A DNA stretch of 64,000 nt, taken from NCBI RefSeq assembly GCF_029760855.1, contig NZ_SOSI01000001.1, positions 62,001-126,000 on the forward strand. The letters run 5' to 3'. Positions 40,717 to 50,420 of the stretch are shown piece after piece (positions within the stretch are counted from its first letter, which is position 1; every line of letters begins with the position of its first letter). The DNA comes from Erythrobacter litoralis. GTDB taxonomy: Bacteria > Pseudomonadota > Alphaproteobacteria > Sphingomonadales > Sphingomonadaceae. The translations under genes and the position numbers were made by a program. A model generated the notes under the pieces. The model was not told the origin of the DNA. It saw nothing but the letters and a program-made list of their open reading frames with translations, and did not search any database.

Positions 40717-41501
40717 TCCGCTTCCGGTTTCTCGGCCGGGGTTTTTGCATCGCGGCTGTCGAAAAACCGCATCAGCAGCAAAGAGCCTTCGAACAACAGC
40801 AAAAGCGGCACGGCCAGCAGCAGTTGCGAGCCGGGATCGGGCGGCGTGATGATTGCCGCTACCGCCACCACGCCGACGATGACGTAGCGCCGCGCACCCG
40901 AAAGCTGTGCGCGCGTTACGATTCCGGCACGGTGTAGCAGCAACAGCAGGACCGGCAGCAGGAAGCTCATTCCGAACGCCAGGATAAACTGCATGACCAG
41001 ACCGAGATATTCGTTCGCTGTCGGCAGGGCCTGAATCGCAAGCCCGCCAGCCTGTCCCTCGAACCCGAGAAACCAGCGAAAGGCCGTTGGCATGACGACG
41101 TAATAGGCGAGCGACGCGCCCATCAGGAACAGTACCGGCGTGGCGACGATGAATGGCAGGAACGCCTTCTTTTCGCGCGCATAGAGGCCCGGCGCGATGA
41201 ACGCCCACAGCTGGTTGGCGATGATCGGGAAGCTCAGGCAGAAGCCGGCGAACAGTGCCACCTTCAGCTCGACGAAGAACACTTCGTAAAGCTTGGTGAA
41301 GATGAGCTGCCCTTCTCCGTCCGGGAATGCGCCTTTCAGGGGCTGGACGAGGAAGCCGAGGATCGGGTCGGCGAAATAGAGGCAGATGCCGAAGGCCACC
41401 ACCAACGCCGCGACGCAGCGCACCAGCCGCGTACGCAATTCGATCAGGTGATCGAGCAGCGGCGCCTGACTTTCATCGATGTCTTTCAGATTGAACGCCA
41501 C
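40701..41501 (-). CDS. tatC: Sec-independent translocase subunit TatC
   Basis: Integral membrane receptor for twin-arginine signal peptides. 266 aa, six helices, with the N-terminal APLLDHLIELRTRL, then FTKLYEVFFVELKVALFAGFCLSFPII, FIAPGLYAREK and FGMSFLLPVLL blocks. The start is a GTG (41501), four bases after the tatB stop region. The C-terminal tail is long and charged. Last gene of the argS-to-tatC row. Confidence 0.95.
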   Translation of the reverse strand: MAFNLKDIDESQAPLLDHLIELRTRLVRCVAALVVAFGICLYFADPILGFLVQPLKGAFPDGEGQLIFTKLYEVFFVELKVALFAGFCLSFPIIANQLWAFIAPGLYAREKKAFLPFIVATPVLFLMGASLAYYVVMPTAFRWFLGFEGQAGGLAIQALPTANEYLGLVMQFILAFGMSFLLPVLLLLLHRAGIVTRAQLSGARRYVIVGVVAVAAIITPPDPGSQLLLAVPLLLLFEGSLLLMRFFDSRDAKTPAEKPEADQSAS

Positions 41502-41504
41502 GCT

Positions 41505-41975
41505 TCACTCACCCTTCTTCGGCGGGGCGGGCGGCGTGTCGAGCGGTAAGCCGGGTTCGTCCTCGACTGCCGGAGACCCGCCGTGCTCGGGCGCTTTTTG
41601 CGGCGCGGCGCGGGCGATAGCGGCTTCGGCGGCGGCATCCGCGTCCGGCGCCTTACCCGATGCGGCAAGCGGCTCCATGTCCTCGCCGAGCAATTGTTCG
41701 GGCGTGACCGGCGCGGCGCCGCCTTCCTCGTCCGACCCTTTCGGATATTTCGCCATGATCTCGGCGTTCCGGTCGGCCCACTTCTTTTCCATGTCCTCCA
41801 TTTCCGCTTGGCGGACCATCTCGTCGACCCCGGCACGGAAGTGATTGGACATGCGGCGCATCTTGCCGATCCAGCGTCCGGCAGCACGCATGGCAGCCGG
41901 CATGTCCTTCGGGCCGATCACCAGGATCGCCACGACGACGATCACCAGCAATTCGCTGGCGCCGATATCGAACAT
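41505..41975 (-). CDS. tatB: Sec-independent translocase subunit TatB
   Basis: Single-span membrane component that forms the substrate receptor with TatC. 156 aa: hydrophobic N-terminus FDIGASELLVIVVVAILVIGPKDMPAAMR with the conserved glutamate and the GP hinge, an amphipathic helix, and a long alanine-, proline- and acid-rich tail that is weakly conserved. The order tatA-tatB-tatC is intact. Confidence 0.95.
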   Translation of the reverse strand: MFDIGASELLVIVVVAILVIGPKDMPAAMRAAGRWIGKMRRMSNHFRAGVDEMVRQAEMEDMEKKWADRNAEIMAKYPKGSDEEGGAAPVTPEQLLGEDMEPLAASGKAPDADAAAEAAIARAAPQKAPEHGGSPAVEDEPGLPLDTPPAPPKKGE

Positions 41976-42002
41976 GCCGTGCCTTTCGCCCGCTTCAGCG
42001 GA

Positions 42003-42233
42003 TCACTTGGTTTGCGTAGGCGTCTTGACCTGATCTTCCTTCAGGTTCTCGTCCGCCGGCTTCGCCTCGTGCTGAATCTGTTTGGCGGGCTTCTCCTCGT
42101 CCTCGTTCATGCCCTGCTTGAAGCTTTTGATGCCCTTGCCGAAATCACCCATCATTTCGGAAATGCGCCCCCGTCCGAACAGAACGAGAATGAGGACGGC
42201 GATGATGACGAGCTGCCAGGGACCGAGGGACAT
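42003..42233 (-). CDS. tatA: Sec-independent translocase subunit TatA
   Basis: Pore-forming Tat subunit, 76 aa. Short membrane helix (WQLVIIAVLILVLFGRGRISEMMGDFGKGIKSF, the family core with F-G-x-x-x-I and the amphipathic helix), then a lysine- and glutamate-rich tail. The ATG at 42233 lies about 70 bases after scpB. Confidence 0.96.
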   Translation of the reverse strand: MSLGPWQLVIIAVLILVLFGRGRISEMMGDFGKGIKSFKQGMNEDEEKPAKQIQHEAKPADENLKEDQVKTPTQTK

Positions 42234-42306
42234 GGGACGTAACCTTTATGCGAATTGCTTGCGCGCGATATAGACGGTCGGGATGAATGATGCCAGTCGC
42301 GCCGGT

Positions 42307-42885
42307 TCATTCGTCTTCGCTTTCCTCCTCCGGACCGATCAGCGCATCGTACGCGTCGTCTACCGGATCGAGCAGGCCGGTCGCGCGCAGTTCGGCGATG
42401 CCGGGCAGGTCGCGGCGGCTTTCGAGGCCGAAATGAGCGAGAAAATCAGGCGTCGTCGCGTAGATCGTCGGGCGGCCGGGCACTTCACGGCGGCCGGCGA
42501 TCTTCACCCAACCCGCTTCCATCAGCACGTCGAGCGTCCCGCCACTGGTCTGTACGCCGCGGATCGATTCGATTTCCGCGCGGCTGACCGGTTCATGATA
42601 GGCGATGATGGCGAGCACTTCGGTGGCCGCGCGGCTTAGGCGGCGAAGCTGCTCCTTCTCCTTTCGCAGGATATGCGCGAGGTCCGGCGCGGTCTCGAAA
42701 TGCCAGCGCTTCCCCCGCTCGACCAGATGGATGCCGCGATCTTCGTAATGCGCGGCCAGTTCGCGCAACGCCGTGCGGATGTCGGCCACCTCCGCATCGC
42801 CGAGCAGGCTCGAAAGCGCTTCGGGCGACATTGGCTCTTCGGCTGCGAACAGCGCCGCCTCCACCGCGCGCGCCAGGTCGGTCAT
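42307..42885 (-). CDS. scpB: Segregation and condensation protein B
   Basis: Winged-helix partner of the SMC-ScpA complex for chromosome condensation. 192 aa with AVEAALFAAEEPMSPEALSSLL, the TEVLAIIAYHEPVSRAEIESIRGV signature and IYATTPDFLAHFGL. ATG 42885 overlaps the scpA stop by four bases. The C-terminus is acidic (GPEEESEDE). Confidence 0.95.
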   Translation of the reverse strand: MTDLARAVEAALFAAEEPMSPEALSSLLGDAEVADIRTALRELAAHYEDRGIHLVERGKRWHFETAPDLAHILRKEKEQLRRLSRAATEVLAIIAYHEPVSRAEIESIRGVQTSGGTLDVLMEAGWVKIAGRREVPGRPTIYATTPDFLAHFGLESRRDLPGIAELRATGLLDPVDDAYDALIGPEEESEDE

Positions 42886-43676
42886 GCGATACGTCGCAGC
42901 CGCACGGGTCCGAACACCTCATCCTGCGCCAGTTCCGCCTTGCCCCGCCGCGCCAGTTCGAGCGCCGCGACGAAACTGGAGGCGAGCGCCGACTTGCGCA
43001 GGCGCGGTTCGGCATGGGGAGGGAGAAAATCGCGCAATTCGATCCATTCCAGCGTCACGCCGAGCATGGCGGACACCCGATCGAGCGCCGATTCCAAAGT
43101 CATTACCGGCCGTTCGCGCACCATGTGGATCGCAGGCGCGGTGCGCGCCTTCACCCGGCCATAGGCTTCGATCAGCGCATACTGGTCGCACTGCCACCGG
43201 GTCTTACGGGCGATCTCCAGCCCTTCCGGCGCACCCCGCAAAAACACGTCACGCCCGATCCGGTCGCCGCCCATCAGCCGGGCGGCCGCATCGCGCATCG
43301 CACCGAGCCTTTGCAAACGCAATTGCAGCTTCAGCGCCAGTTCTTCGGGCGAGGGGTCTTCCTGCTCCTCCTTTGGTAGCAGCATCGCCGATTTGAGGTA
43401 GGCCAACCACGCCGCCATCACGAGGTAATCCGCCGCCAGTTCGAGCTTCAGCGCTTCGGCCTCGTCGATATAATCGAGATATTGCTCAACCAAGGCGAGG
43501 ATCGAAATCTCGCGAAGATCGACCTTCTGCCGCCGCGCGAGATCGAGCAGCAGATCGAGCGGCCCCTCCCATCCATCAAGCTCGAGATAGAGCGCATCCT
43601 CGTCGCGCGCGTCACCCGCGATGCCGGCCCATTCGTCGGCAGCGGGCGAGTCGGCGAAGAGGGTGTTTTGGTTCAC
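42882..43676 (-). CDS. scpA: Segregation and condensation protein A
   Basis: Kleisin subunit of the bacterial SMC complex, 264 aa. LDGWEGPLDLLLDLARRQKVDL, then the DYLVMAAWLAYLKSAMLLP block, and the C-terminal winged helix with SFVAALELARRGKAEL. The start is taken as GTG 43676, which overlaps the nagZ stop as GTGA; the ATG-started frame reaching 44354 lies inside nagZ and is arginine-rich shadow. Confidence 0.93.
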   Translation of the reverse strand: MNQNTLFADSPAADEWAGIAGDARDEDALYLELDGWEGPLDLLLDLARRQKVDLREISILALVEQYLDYIDEAEALKLELAADYLVMAAWLAYLKSAMLLPKEEQEDPSPEELALKLQLRLQRLGAMRDAAARLMGGDRIGRDVFLRGAPEGLEIARKTRWQCDQYALIEAYGRVKARTAPAIHMVRERPVMTLESALDRVSAMLGVTLEWIELRDFLPPHAEPRLRKSALASSFVAALELARRGKAELAQDEVFGPVRLRRIA

Positions 43677-44695
43677 CCCGCCCGTTCCGGTTCGACCGCC
43701 AACAGGGCGTCGCGTTTTGCCAGCAGATCTTCGGTCGGCATGCCGTCCGCCGGTTCGCCCATCGCCTCGTGCACGCGATCGAGCCGTTCGAGCGCTTTCG
43801 CGGTCATGTCGGGGCAACGTTCGACGATGTCGCGCATCTCTTCCAGCTTGGCCCAGCAATTCAGGACGACGTCGCATCCCGCAGCCAGCGCGCGTTCGGA
43901 ACGTTCGGGTATGGAGCCATTCAGCGCCTGCATGTCGATATCGTCGGTCAGCAACAATCCGTCGAAGCCGATCTCGCCGCGGATCACATCGTAGATGATT
44001 CTGGACGACAGGGTCGCGGGAGTGTCGGGATCCCATGCCTCGAACACGATATGCGCGCTCATGCCGAGCGGATGGGCCGATAAGGTACGGAACGGGGCAA
44101 TGTCGCTTTCCAGTTCCTCCGCGTCCGCCGTGACGGTCGGCAGGTCGTAGTGGGTGTCCGATGTCGCGCGGCCGTGGCCGGGCATATGCTTGAGACAGCC
44201 AACCACGCCTGCTTCGCCAAGGCCATGCAACACCGCGCGGCCGAGAGCCGCCACCTGCATCGGCTCGCTGCCTAGTGCCCGGTCGCCGATGGCATCCACC
44301 GTTTCCGGCCGGCGAACGTCGAACGGGGCGTGGAAGTTCACCGATATGCCGCAATCCGCCAGTTCCCGGCCCATGGCCACGGCATTGACGCGTGCCGCCT
44401 CGATCGCGGTCGCAGGCGCGACGTCGTAAAGGTTCGCGAATACCTCGCCGGCGGGATACTTACGCCATTCGGGCGGCTTCATCCGGGCGACGCGGCCGCC
44501 TTCCTGGTCGATCGAGATTATCAGCTGGTCGCGCCCATGGATGGTCCGAAGATCATCGGTCAACGCGCGAAGCTGATCACGGGTCTCGCAATTGCGACCG
44601 AACAGGATGTATCCCGCTGGGTCGCTATCCTTGAAGAATGCGCGCTCGTCATCCGACAGGCGGGGACCGGCGATGCCGAAAATTGCAGGCGTCAT
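43673..44695 (-). CDS. nagZ: Beta-N-acetylhexosaminidase NagZ
   Basis: Cytoplasmic GH3 enzyme of peptidoglycan recycling that removes GlcNAc from anhydro-muropeptides. 340 aa with DPAGYILFGRNC, IDQEGGRVARM, the histidine/aspartate loop CLKHMPGHGRATSDTHYDLP and the nucleophile aspartate in LLTDDIDMQAL. ATG 44695 is chosen; 12 codons of open frame lie upstream. Follows the SPOR gene after about 70 bases. Confidence 0.95.
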   Translation of the reverse strand: MTPAIFGIAGPRLSDDERAFFKDSDPAGYILFGRNCETRDQLRALTDDLRTIHGRDQLIISIDQEGGRVARMKPPEWRKYPAGEVFANLYDVAPATAIEAARVNAVAMGRELADCGISVNFHAPFDVRRPETVDAIGDRALGSEPMQVAALGRAVLHGLGEAGVVGCLKHMPGHGRATSDTHYDLPTVTADAEELESDIAPFRTLSAHPLGMSAHIVFEAWDPDTPATLSSRIIYDVIRGEIGFDGLLLTDDIDMQALNGSIPERSERALAAGCDVVLNCWAKLEEMRDIVERCPDMTAKALERLDRVHEAMGEPADGMPTEDLLAKRDALLAVEPERAG

Positions 44696-44768
44696 AGGTC
44701 GCGGATTTGCAGGTTTGCCGCGCGCTGGCAAGCGAGCCGCTGCCCGGCGATGTGGACGGGCCTTCCGG

Positions 44769-45500
44769 CTATTTCACGAAACAGGCAAGCCCGTCGGACT
44801 TGAGCGCATCGCACAGGCGCTGGGCCGAGGCACGGTCGCCCGGCAGGGCTTGAAGGCGGTAGACGCGGCCGATATCGACCCGCGCTTCTACCACACGGTG
44901 CCGCACCCCGGACAGCGCCTCGGTCTGCCGCGTCAGGCGCTGCCACGCCTCTTCCGCCACATCCCGGCGCGGAAAAGCGCCGACCTGAACCGCCGTGCCG
45001 GCAGGAATGGCTTCCACGCTCGGCGTGGGCGTGGGCGACGGTTTCGCAGCCGGCGTAGGTTCGTCGCTGATTGTCGAGGCGATCGAAGGGGCGGGAGCAG
45101 CCGTGGGTGTCGGCACCGGGGTAGGCGTGCGTTCCGCCAGGCGACCCTCGCGCGTTTGCCCCTCACCCACCGCGAAGCTGGTATCGCCCGTGCCTTCGAA
45201 GGTCTTGCCGCCCGCATCGTCGGGGCGGACCTTGTAAGGCTCTGCCGGGGCGGCAATGATGCTGCCGTCCGCCGGCGGTTCGCCCGCATTGCGACCGAAC
45301 AGCCACCAGATGCCGCCAATAAGGATGGCCAGCGCCGCCAGGGCGATCAGGCCTAAGACGATCAGCCTGCCGGTCGGCAAACCCGGTTCGTAATCGAGAT
45401 CGTCGTCCGATTCGAGCCAAGGCAAACGCTCCTCGCCGAGCAGGTCTCCGTCGCCGCGGGCGTCCCACGTCGCATCGTCGGCATAGGGGCTGCGTGCCAT
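44769..45500 (-). CDS. SPOR-domain membrane protein
   Basis: 243 aa. An acidic cytoplasmic head (DDATWDARGDGDLL, ESDDDLDYEPG), one membrane helix (LIVLGLIALAALAILIGGIWWLFG), a proline/threonine-rich periplasmic linker (TPTPVPTPTAAPAPS) and a C-terminal SPOR domain (VQVGAFPRRDVAEEAWQRL, YRLQALPGDRASAQRLCDAL). SPOR domains bind denuded septal glycan, so this protein probably goes to the division site. It sits two bases after argS, the common alphaproteobacterial arrangement. Confidence 0.9.
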   Translation of the reverse strand: MARSPYADDATWDARGDGDLLGEERLPWLESDDDLDYEPGLPTGRLIVLGLIALAALAILIGGIWWLFGRNAGEPPADGSIIAAPAEPYKVRPDDAGGKTFEGTGDTSFAVGEGQTREGRLAERTPTPVPTPTAAPAPSIASTISDEPTPAAKPSPTPTPSVEAIPAGTAVQVGAFPRRDVAEEAWQRLTRQTEALSGVRHRVVEARVDIGRVYRLQALPGDRASAQRLCDALKSDGLACFVK

Positions 45501-45502
45501 CG

Positions 45503-47245
45503 TTACATCTCCTCCACTGCTTCGACACCCAGGATGCCGAGCCCGTTGCGGATCACCTGCGCGACTTGCGCCGCTACGAACAGGCGCGCCGAGGTAAGGT
45601 CGGCATCGCCATCCTGAATGATCCGTTTTGCCGGATCGTCGTTACCCGCATTCCAGAAACTGTGGAAGGCAGCGGCAAGATCGCCAAGGAAGAACGCGAT
45701 GCGGTGCGGTTCGCGTGCCTTCGCGGCACCTTCGACCACGCGCGGAAATTGCGCCGCTTCCCGCACCAGCGCAAGTTCGTCAGCCCCGAGCCGATCGAGA
45801 TGCTCGGCGGAGGGCGCGACGTCGCCCGCCTTCCGCATCGTCGAACAGATGCGGGCATGGGCGTATTGCAGGTAGAAAACCGGATTGTCGCGGCTCGCCT
45901 CGACCACCTTGGCGAAGTCAAATTCCATGTGCGCTTCGGGCTTGCGAGTCAGCATGGTGAAGCGAACCACGTCCTTGCCCACTTCCTCCACAACCTCGGC
46001 CAGCGTAACGAAAGTGCCGGAGCGCTTGGACATCTTCACCGGCTCGCCGTCGCGCAGCAAGTTGACCATCTGCACCAGCTTGACGTCGAACGGGATCGCC
46101 GCGCCCTGCCCTTCCGACAATGCGGCGACGGCGGCCTTGATCCGCTTGACCGTGCCGGCATGGTCCGCGCCCCAGATATCGATCAACGCATCGGCCTTCT
46201 CCGCCTTCTGCATATGATAGGCGAGATCGGCGCCAAAATAGGTCCATGCTCCGTTCGACTTCTTGATCGGACGATCCTGATCGTCGCCGAACTGTGTGGA
46301 GCGGAACAGAGGTAGTTCGACCGGCTCCCAGTCTTCCGGCGGCGCCTTGCCCTTGGGTGCTTCCAGCACCCCGTCATAGACGAAGCCGTGCTGGCGCAGC
46401 CATTTCTCGGCTTCTTCCGGCTTTCCGGCAGCCTGCAATTCCGCTTCGGAGGCGAACACGTCGTGCTCGATCCCGAGTAATGCGAGATCAGTGCGGATCA
46501 TGTCCATCATCGCGGCGACGGCGCGTTTGCGGAACAAGGGCAACCATTCGCTCTCGGGCGCGGCGGCGTAACGGTCACCATATTCCTGGGCCAAATACCT
46601 GCCGACCGGCACGAGGTATTCGCCGGGATAGAGGCCTTCGGCCAAGTCGCCAACATCTTCGCCAAGCGCTTCGCGATAGCGATGATGTACGGAACGCGCG
46701 AGGACATCGACCTGCCCGCCAGCATCGTTGACGTAGTATTCGCGCACGACCTCGTGCCCGACGAACTCGAGCAGTCCCGCCAGCGCGTCGCCGACCACCG
46801 CGCCGCGGCAATGGCCCATATGCATCGGCCCGGTCGGGTTGGCGGAAACGTATTCGATATTGACGGTCGTGCCCACACCCATCTGCGAGCGACCGTATTC
46901 CATTCCCAATGAAGCTATCGCATCGAGTTCGCGCAGCCATGCTTCGTCGGCCAGGCGAAGATTGATGAAGCCCGGGCCCGCAATACCGGCTTCGACGATG
47001 TCGGGCTCGCGCTTTAGGTGTTCGACGATCTTTTCCGCGAGACTTCGCGGATTGGTCTTCGCCTGCTTCGCCAAAACCATCGCAGCGTTCGTTGCCAGAT
47101 CGCCATGCGACGGATCACGCGGCGGCTCGACCGTCACGCCGGAACGGTTGGTGTCCTTCGGCAGGTCGCCTTCCATCTCGAGCGCATTGAGAACGGCATC
47201 GATCTTGGCGGCGAAGCCTGCGTGCAATGTCTGTGTATCGGCCAT
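45503..47245 (-). CDS. argS: Arginine--tRNA ligase
   Basis: Class I aminoacyl-tRNA synthetase, 580 aa. HIGH-type motif in [22 protein letters not shown] in [14 protein letters not shown], the N-terminal additional domain ([20 protein letters not shown]) and the DALR anticodon-binding domain ([16 protein letters not shown]). First gene of a row argS-SPOR-nagZ-scpA-scpB-tatA-tatB-tatC with short gaps. Confidence 0.98.
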   Translation of the reverse strand: MADTQTLHAGFAAKIDAVLNALEMEGDLPKDTNRSGVTVEPPRDPSHGDLATNAAMVLAKQAKTNPRSLAEKIVEHLKREPDIVEAGIAGPGFINLRLADEAWLRELDAIASLGMEYGRSQMGVGTTVNIEYVSANPTGPMHMGHCRGAVVGDALAGLLEFVGHEVVREYYVNDAGGQVDVLARSVHHRYREALGEDVGDLAEGLYPGEYLVPVGRYLAQEYGDRYAAAPESEWLPLFRKRAVAAMMDMIRTDLALLGIEHDVFASEAELQAAGKPEEAEKWLRQHGFVYDGVLEAPKGKAPPEDWEPVELPLFRSTQFGDDQDRPIKKSNGAWTYFGADLAYHMQKAEKADALIDIWGADHAGTVKRIKAAVAALSEGQGAAIPFDVKLVQMVNLLRDGEPVKMSKRSGTFVTLAEVVEEVGKDVVRFTMLTRKPEAHMEFDFAKVVEASRDNPVFYLQYAHARICSTMRKAGDVAPSAEHLDRLGADELALVREAAQFPRVVEGAAKAREPHRIAFFLGDLAAAFHSFWNAGNDDPAKRIIQDGDADLTSARLFVAAQVAQVIRNGLGILGVEAVEEM

Positions 47246-47297
47246 CGCGGCGCGCCTAGACGAATGGCGCGAAATCGCAAGATGGCGTTAACCGAGG

Positions 47298-47948
47298 TCA
47301 GCGCGTCGCGTTGTAGCGCAACTGGTCCTCGGTAAGCTGGAAACCGACCAGCAATTCGAAGGTAGCCCGGTTGATCGCGGCGCGCACTTCCGGATCGGCC
47401 AACGGATCGAGCGCGGCATCGGGATCGCCCGGATCGCGCTTGCGGGTAATCTGCTGGCGAATTTCCTGCGGCAGCGTCGCATCCGCGCGGTTCACGAACG
47501 CACCGGCCTTGCCGCTCGCCTGCGCGCGCTCCTGCCCGTCGGCAAAATTCACCGTGACCGTGCCGACCCGCTTGGTAACCACCGAACCGCCGCCGCGCAG
47601 CACGGTCGAGAAGAACGGCAATTCCACGGTCCGCGCACCGCTGGTGTTCGCCCGACGGGCGAGGACGTCGAACGTCGCTTCGGAATAGACCCGTTCGCCG
47701 CTTTCGTTGCAGGTGGAACGCAGATTGGTGATTGCCGCGGTCATGTCGAAATCGGCCAGGGTCTTCGATGTGGGCGAAGTGAACAGCGTAATGTCGCCGG
47801 TATAGTCCGGAATGCCGACGGCCGGGCACGCCGTGCGTACCGCCGTGATGCCGACGCCCTGGTTCACCACCAGTTCGCCTTCCCTGCTGCATCCAGCCAG
47901 CGCGAGACCAATTCCCAAGGTCGTCAGGAGGCGAAAGCGCATGGTCAT
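47298..47948 (-). CDS. Conserved putative lipoprotein of unknown function
   Basis: About 216 aa. The lipoprotein signal MTMRFRLLTTLGIGLALAGC has a good lipobox (LAGC), so export and lipid anchoring are likely. The mature part (LVVNQGVGITAVRTACPAVGIPDYTG, later RVYSEATFDVLARRANTSGARTVELPFF) is predicted mostly beta strand with two cysteines that could form a disulfide. I recognise no named domain. A second ATG lies two codons inside. Upstream of argS by about 50 bases and divergent from ispH. Confidence 0.8.
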   Translation of the reverse strand: MTMRFRLLTTLGIGLALAGCSREGELVVNQGVGITAVRTACPAVGIPDYTGDITLFTSPTSKTLADFDMTAAITNLRSTCNESGERVYSEATFDVLARRANTSGARTVELPFFSTVLRGGGSVVTKRVGTVTVNFADGQERAQASGKAGAFVNRADATLPQEIRQQITRKRDPGDPDAALDPLADPEVRAAINRATFELLVGFQLTEDQLRYNATR

Positions 47949-48041
47949 GTCGGCGGCTATCCTTGAAAGTTCGTATGCGTGGCCCTGGCAAGGGCGCGCG
48001 TGCCCTAGCTTGGCGCGCCGCAAAGCGCTAGGGGGGCATGC

Positions 48042-49019
48042 ATGAACGCCCCCTTTCCCGCTCAAGACGCCGCCGCCAAACCGCTCCTTCCGCTTGAAGT
48101 GCTGATTGCCGCCCCTCGCGGCTTCTGCGCCGGGGTCGATCGGGCAATCGAAATCGTGGAGCGCGCACTCGAGAAATACGGCGCACCGGTCTATGTCCGG
48201 CATGAAATTGTCCACAATAAGTTCGTCGTGGACAGCCTGAAGCAGAAGGGGGCGATCTTCGTCGAGGAACTAGACGAAGTTCCCGAAGATGCGCCCGTCG
48301 TATTCAGCGCGCACGGGGTGCCGAAGACGGTTCCGGCAGAGGCCGAACGGCGGAACATGGTCTATGTCGATGCGACATGCCCGCTGGTCAGCAAGGTCCA
48401 CCGGCAGGCGGAACGGCAGATCGAGAAGGGTCAGCATATCCTGTTCATCGGTCATGCCGGCCATCCCGAAGTGATCGGTACGATGGGCCAGGTGCCGGAA
48501 GGCCGGATCACACTGGTCGAGACCTTGGATGACGTCGCCGAACTGCCCTTCACTAAGGAAGACGACCTTTCCTATCTCTCGCAGACCACGCTCTCGGTGG
48601 ACGACACCCGCGCCATCGTGGAGGCGCTGGAGACGCGCTATCCGCAGATCGTCGGCCCGAAGGCGGAAGATATCTGCTATGCCACCAGCAACCGGCAGGC
48701 AGCGGTCAAACAGATCGCCGGCGGTGCGGACTTCCTGCTGGTCATCGGTGCGCCCAATTCGTCGAACTCCCTGCGCCTCGTCGAAGTGGCGGAACGGCTG
48801 GGGACGGAAGCTCGACTTATTCAGCGCGCCAGCGAGATCGATCCGGCATGGCTGGAAGGTGTTGGGACGCTCGGTCTGACTGCCGGAGCTTCGGCCCCGG
48901 AAATGCTGGTTCGCGAGGTCGTCGCCAAGCTGGGCGAATGGCGCGACGTGCGCGAGCGGACGATTACCGCCGCCGAAGAGAAAATGGTCTTCAAGCTGCC
49001 GCGCGAACTCGCCGACTAG
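48042..49019 (+). CDS. ispH: 4-hydroxy-3-methylbut-2-enyl diphosphate reductase
   Basis: Last enzyme of the MEP isoprenoid pathway, an iron-sulfur protein. 325 aa with the three cluster cysteines in [25 protein letters not shown] and [10 protein letters not shown], plus [27 protein letters not shown] and the phosphate-binding [11 protein letters not shown]. Directly followed by thrB (one base) and rnhA, a common alphaproteobacterial trio. Confidence 0.97.
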   Translation: MNAPFPAQDAAAKPLLPLEVLIAAPRGFCAGVDRAIEIVERALEKYGAPVYVRHEIVHNKFVVDSLKQKGAIFVEELDEVPEDAPVVFSAHGVPKTVPAEAERRNMVYVDATCPLVSKVHRQAERQIEKGQHILFIGHAGHPEVIGTMGQVPEGRITLVETLDDVAELPFTKEDDLSYLSQTTLSVDDTRAIVEALETRYPQIVGPKAEDICYATSNRQAAVKQIAGGADFLLVIGAPNSSNSLRLVEVAERLGTEARLIQRASEIDPAWLEGVGTLGLTAGASAPEMLVREVVAKLGEWRDVRERTITAAEEKMVFKLPRELAD

Positions 49020-49020
49020 G

Positions 49021-49989
49021 GTGGCCGTCTATACCGATTTGAGTGCCGAAGACCTCGCTCGGCTGATCGGCGCATGGGATGTCGGCACGCTGGTTTCGGC
49101 AAAAGGCATCGCGGAGGGCGTTTCGAACAGTAATTGGTTGATCGAAACGAGCGGCAGCACGCACGGTTCGCGCTTCATCCTCACCATGTACGAGCGCCGG
49201 ATCGATCTTTCGGACTTGCCCTTCTTTCTTGGTTTGCTCGACGATCTCTCCGCCGCGAAGCTTCCCGTTCCTCGGACAATTCACGACCGTGACAGCGCGG
49301 CGTTCCGGATGGTGGACGGCAAGGCGGTCGCCCTGATCGAATTCCTTCCCGGTGTCTCGCCGGGCTCACCCTCGTCCGCGCAAGCTTATGCGACCGGCAG
49401 CGTCCTCGCCCGGCTTCACCAGACAACCCGCAATTACGCGAGCGAGCGCCCGAATGATCTTTCACCGCCCCACTGCGCCGCGCTGATGCAAAGCTTCGAT
49501 GGTGGCGCGCTGGCCTTGATCGATCCCGACCTGCCCCAGGTCGCCGATAATGCGGTAAGTCTGGCAAACCAATGGCCGCAAGATTTACCGCGCTCGATCA
49601 TCCATTCGGACTTGTTTCCCGACAATGTCCTGATGCTCGGCAACGACGTGAGCGGGCTGATCGACTTCTATTTCTCCTGCACCGATTTCATGGCCTACGA
49701 TCTGGCCGTAACCCACGCAGCGTGGTCGTTCGGAAAGGCAGGCCAAACCTACCATGAGGACGTGGGCGCGGCCCTGATCGAAGGGTACGAAAGCGTGCGG
49801 ACGCTTTCTGCAGACGAACGCAGCGCCATGCGCATTCTGGCTCAAGGTGCTTGCCTGCGCTTCGTCGCCAGCCGTGTCGAAGATTGGCTCGACACACCGG
49901 CCGGCGCGTTGGTGACACGCAAGGACCCGATGGATTTCGTCCGCCGCTGGCGCTTCTACGAAAAACAGGGCAACGCGCTGTTCGCATGA
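49021..49989 (+). CDS. thrB: Homoserine kinase, ThrB type II
   Basis: Phosphorylates homoserine in threonine synthesis. 322 aa of the aminoglycoside-phosphotransferase-like kinase fold, unrelated to the GHMP-type E. coli ThrB. Marks: [13 protein letters not shown], the catalytic [11 protein letters not shown], and [18 protein letters not shown]. Starts with GTG, one base after the ispH stop, and overlaps rnhA by four bases. Confidence 0.94.
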   Translation: MAVYTDLSAEDLARLIGAWDVGTLVSAKGIAEGVSNSNWLIETSGSTHGSRFILTMYERRIDLSDLPFFLGLLDDLSAAKLPVPRTIHDRDSAAFRMVDGKAVALIEFLPGVSPGSPSSAQAYATGSVLARLHQTTRNYASERPNDLSPPHCAALMQSFDGGALALIDPDLPQVADNAVSLANQWPQDLPRSIIHSDLFPDNVLMLGNDVSGLIDFYFSCTDFMAYDLAVTHAAWSFGKAGQTYHEDVGAALIEGYESVRTLSADERSAMRILAQGACLRFVASRVEDWLDTPAGALVTRKDPMDFVRRWRFYEKQGNALFA

Positions 49990-50420
49990 AACAGGTCGAG
50001 ATTTTTACCGACGGTGCCTGCAAGGGCAATCCAGGCCCGGGCGGCTGGGGCGTCCTCTTGCGCATGGGGCCGCACGAGAAGGAAATGTCGGGAAGCGATC
50101 CCGACACCACCAACAACCGCATGGAACTGACCGCCGCAATCCGCGGCCTCTGTGCCCTGATCGAACCCTGCCGGGTCGATCTCTACACAGACAGCAAATA
50201 CGTGATCGACGGGATTACCAAGTGGGTTCACGGCTGGAAAAAACGCGGCTGGATCAACGCCAGCAAGAAGCCGGTGCGCAACGCCGAATTGTGGCACGAA
50301 CTGATCGATGCGAGCTCACGGCACGAGATCGAATGGCACTGGGTGAAAGGCCATTCAGGACATGCGGAAAACGAACGGGTGGACAAGCTCGCCAGCGATG
50401 CGGCCGAAGCGTTGACCTGA
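49986..50420 (+). CDS. rnhA: Ribonuclease HI
   Basis: Degrades RNA in RNA-DNA hybrids. 144 aa with the full acidic active site: aspartate in [16 protein letters not shown], glutamate in [10 protein letters not shown], aspartate in YTDSKYV and the last in [23 protein letters not shown] precedes it. ATG 49986 overlaps thrB. Ends next to the stop of the convergent FAD oxidoreductase gene. Confidence 0.97.
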   Translation: MKQVEIFTDGACKGNPGPGGWGVLLRMGPHEKEMSGSDPDTTNNRMELTAAIRGLCALIEPCRVDLYTDSKYVIDGITKWVHGWKKRGWINASKKPVRNAELWHELIDASSRHEIEWHWVKGHSGHAENERVDKLASDAAEALT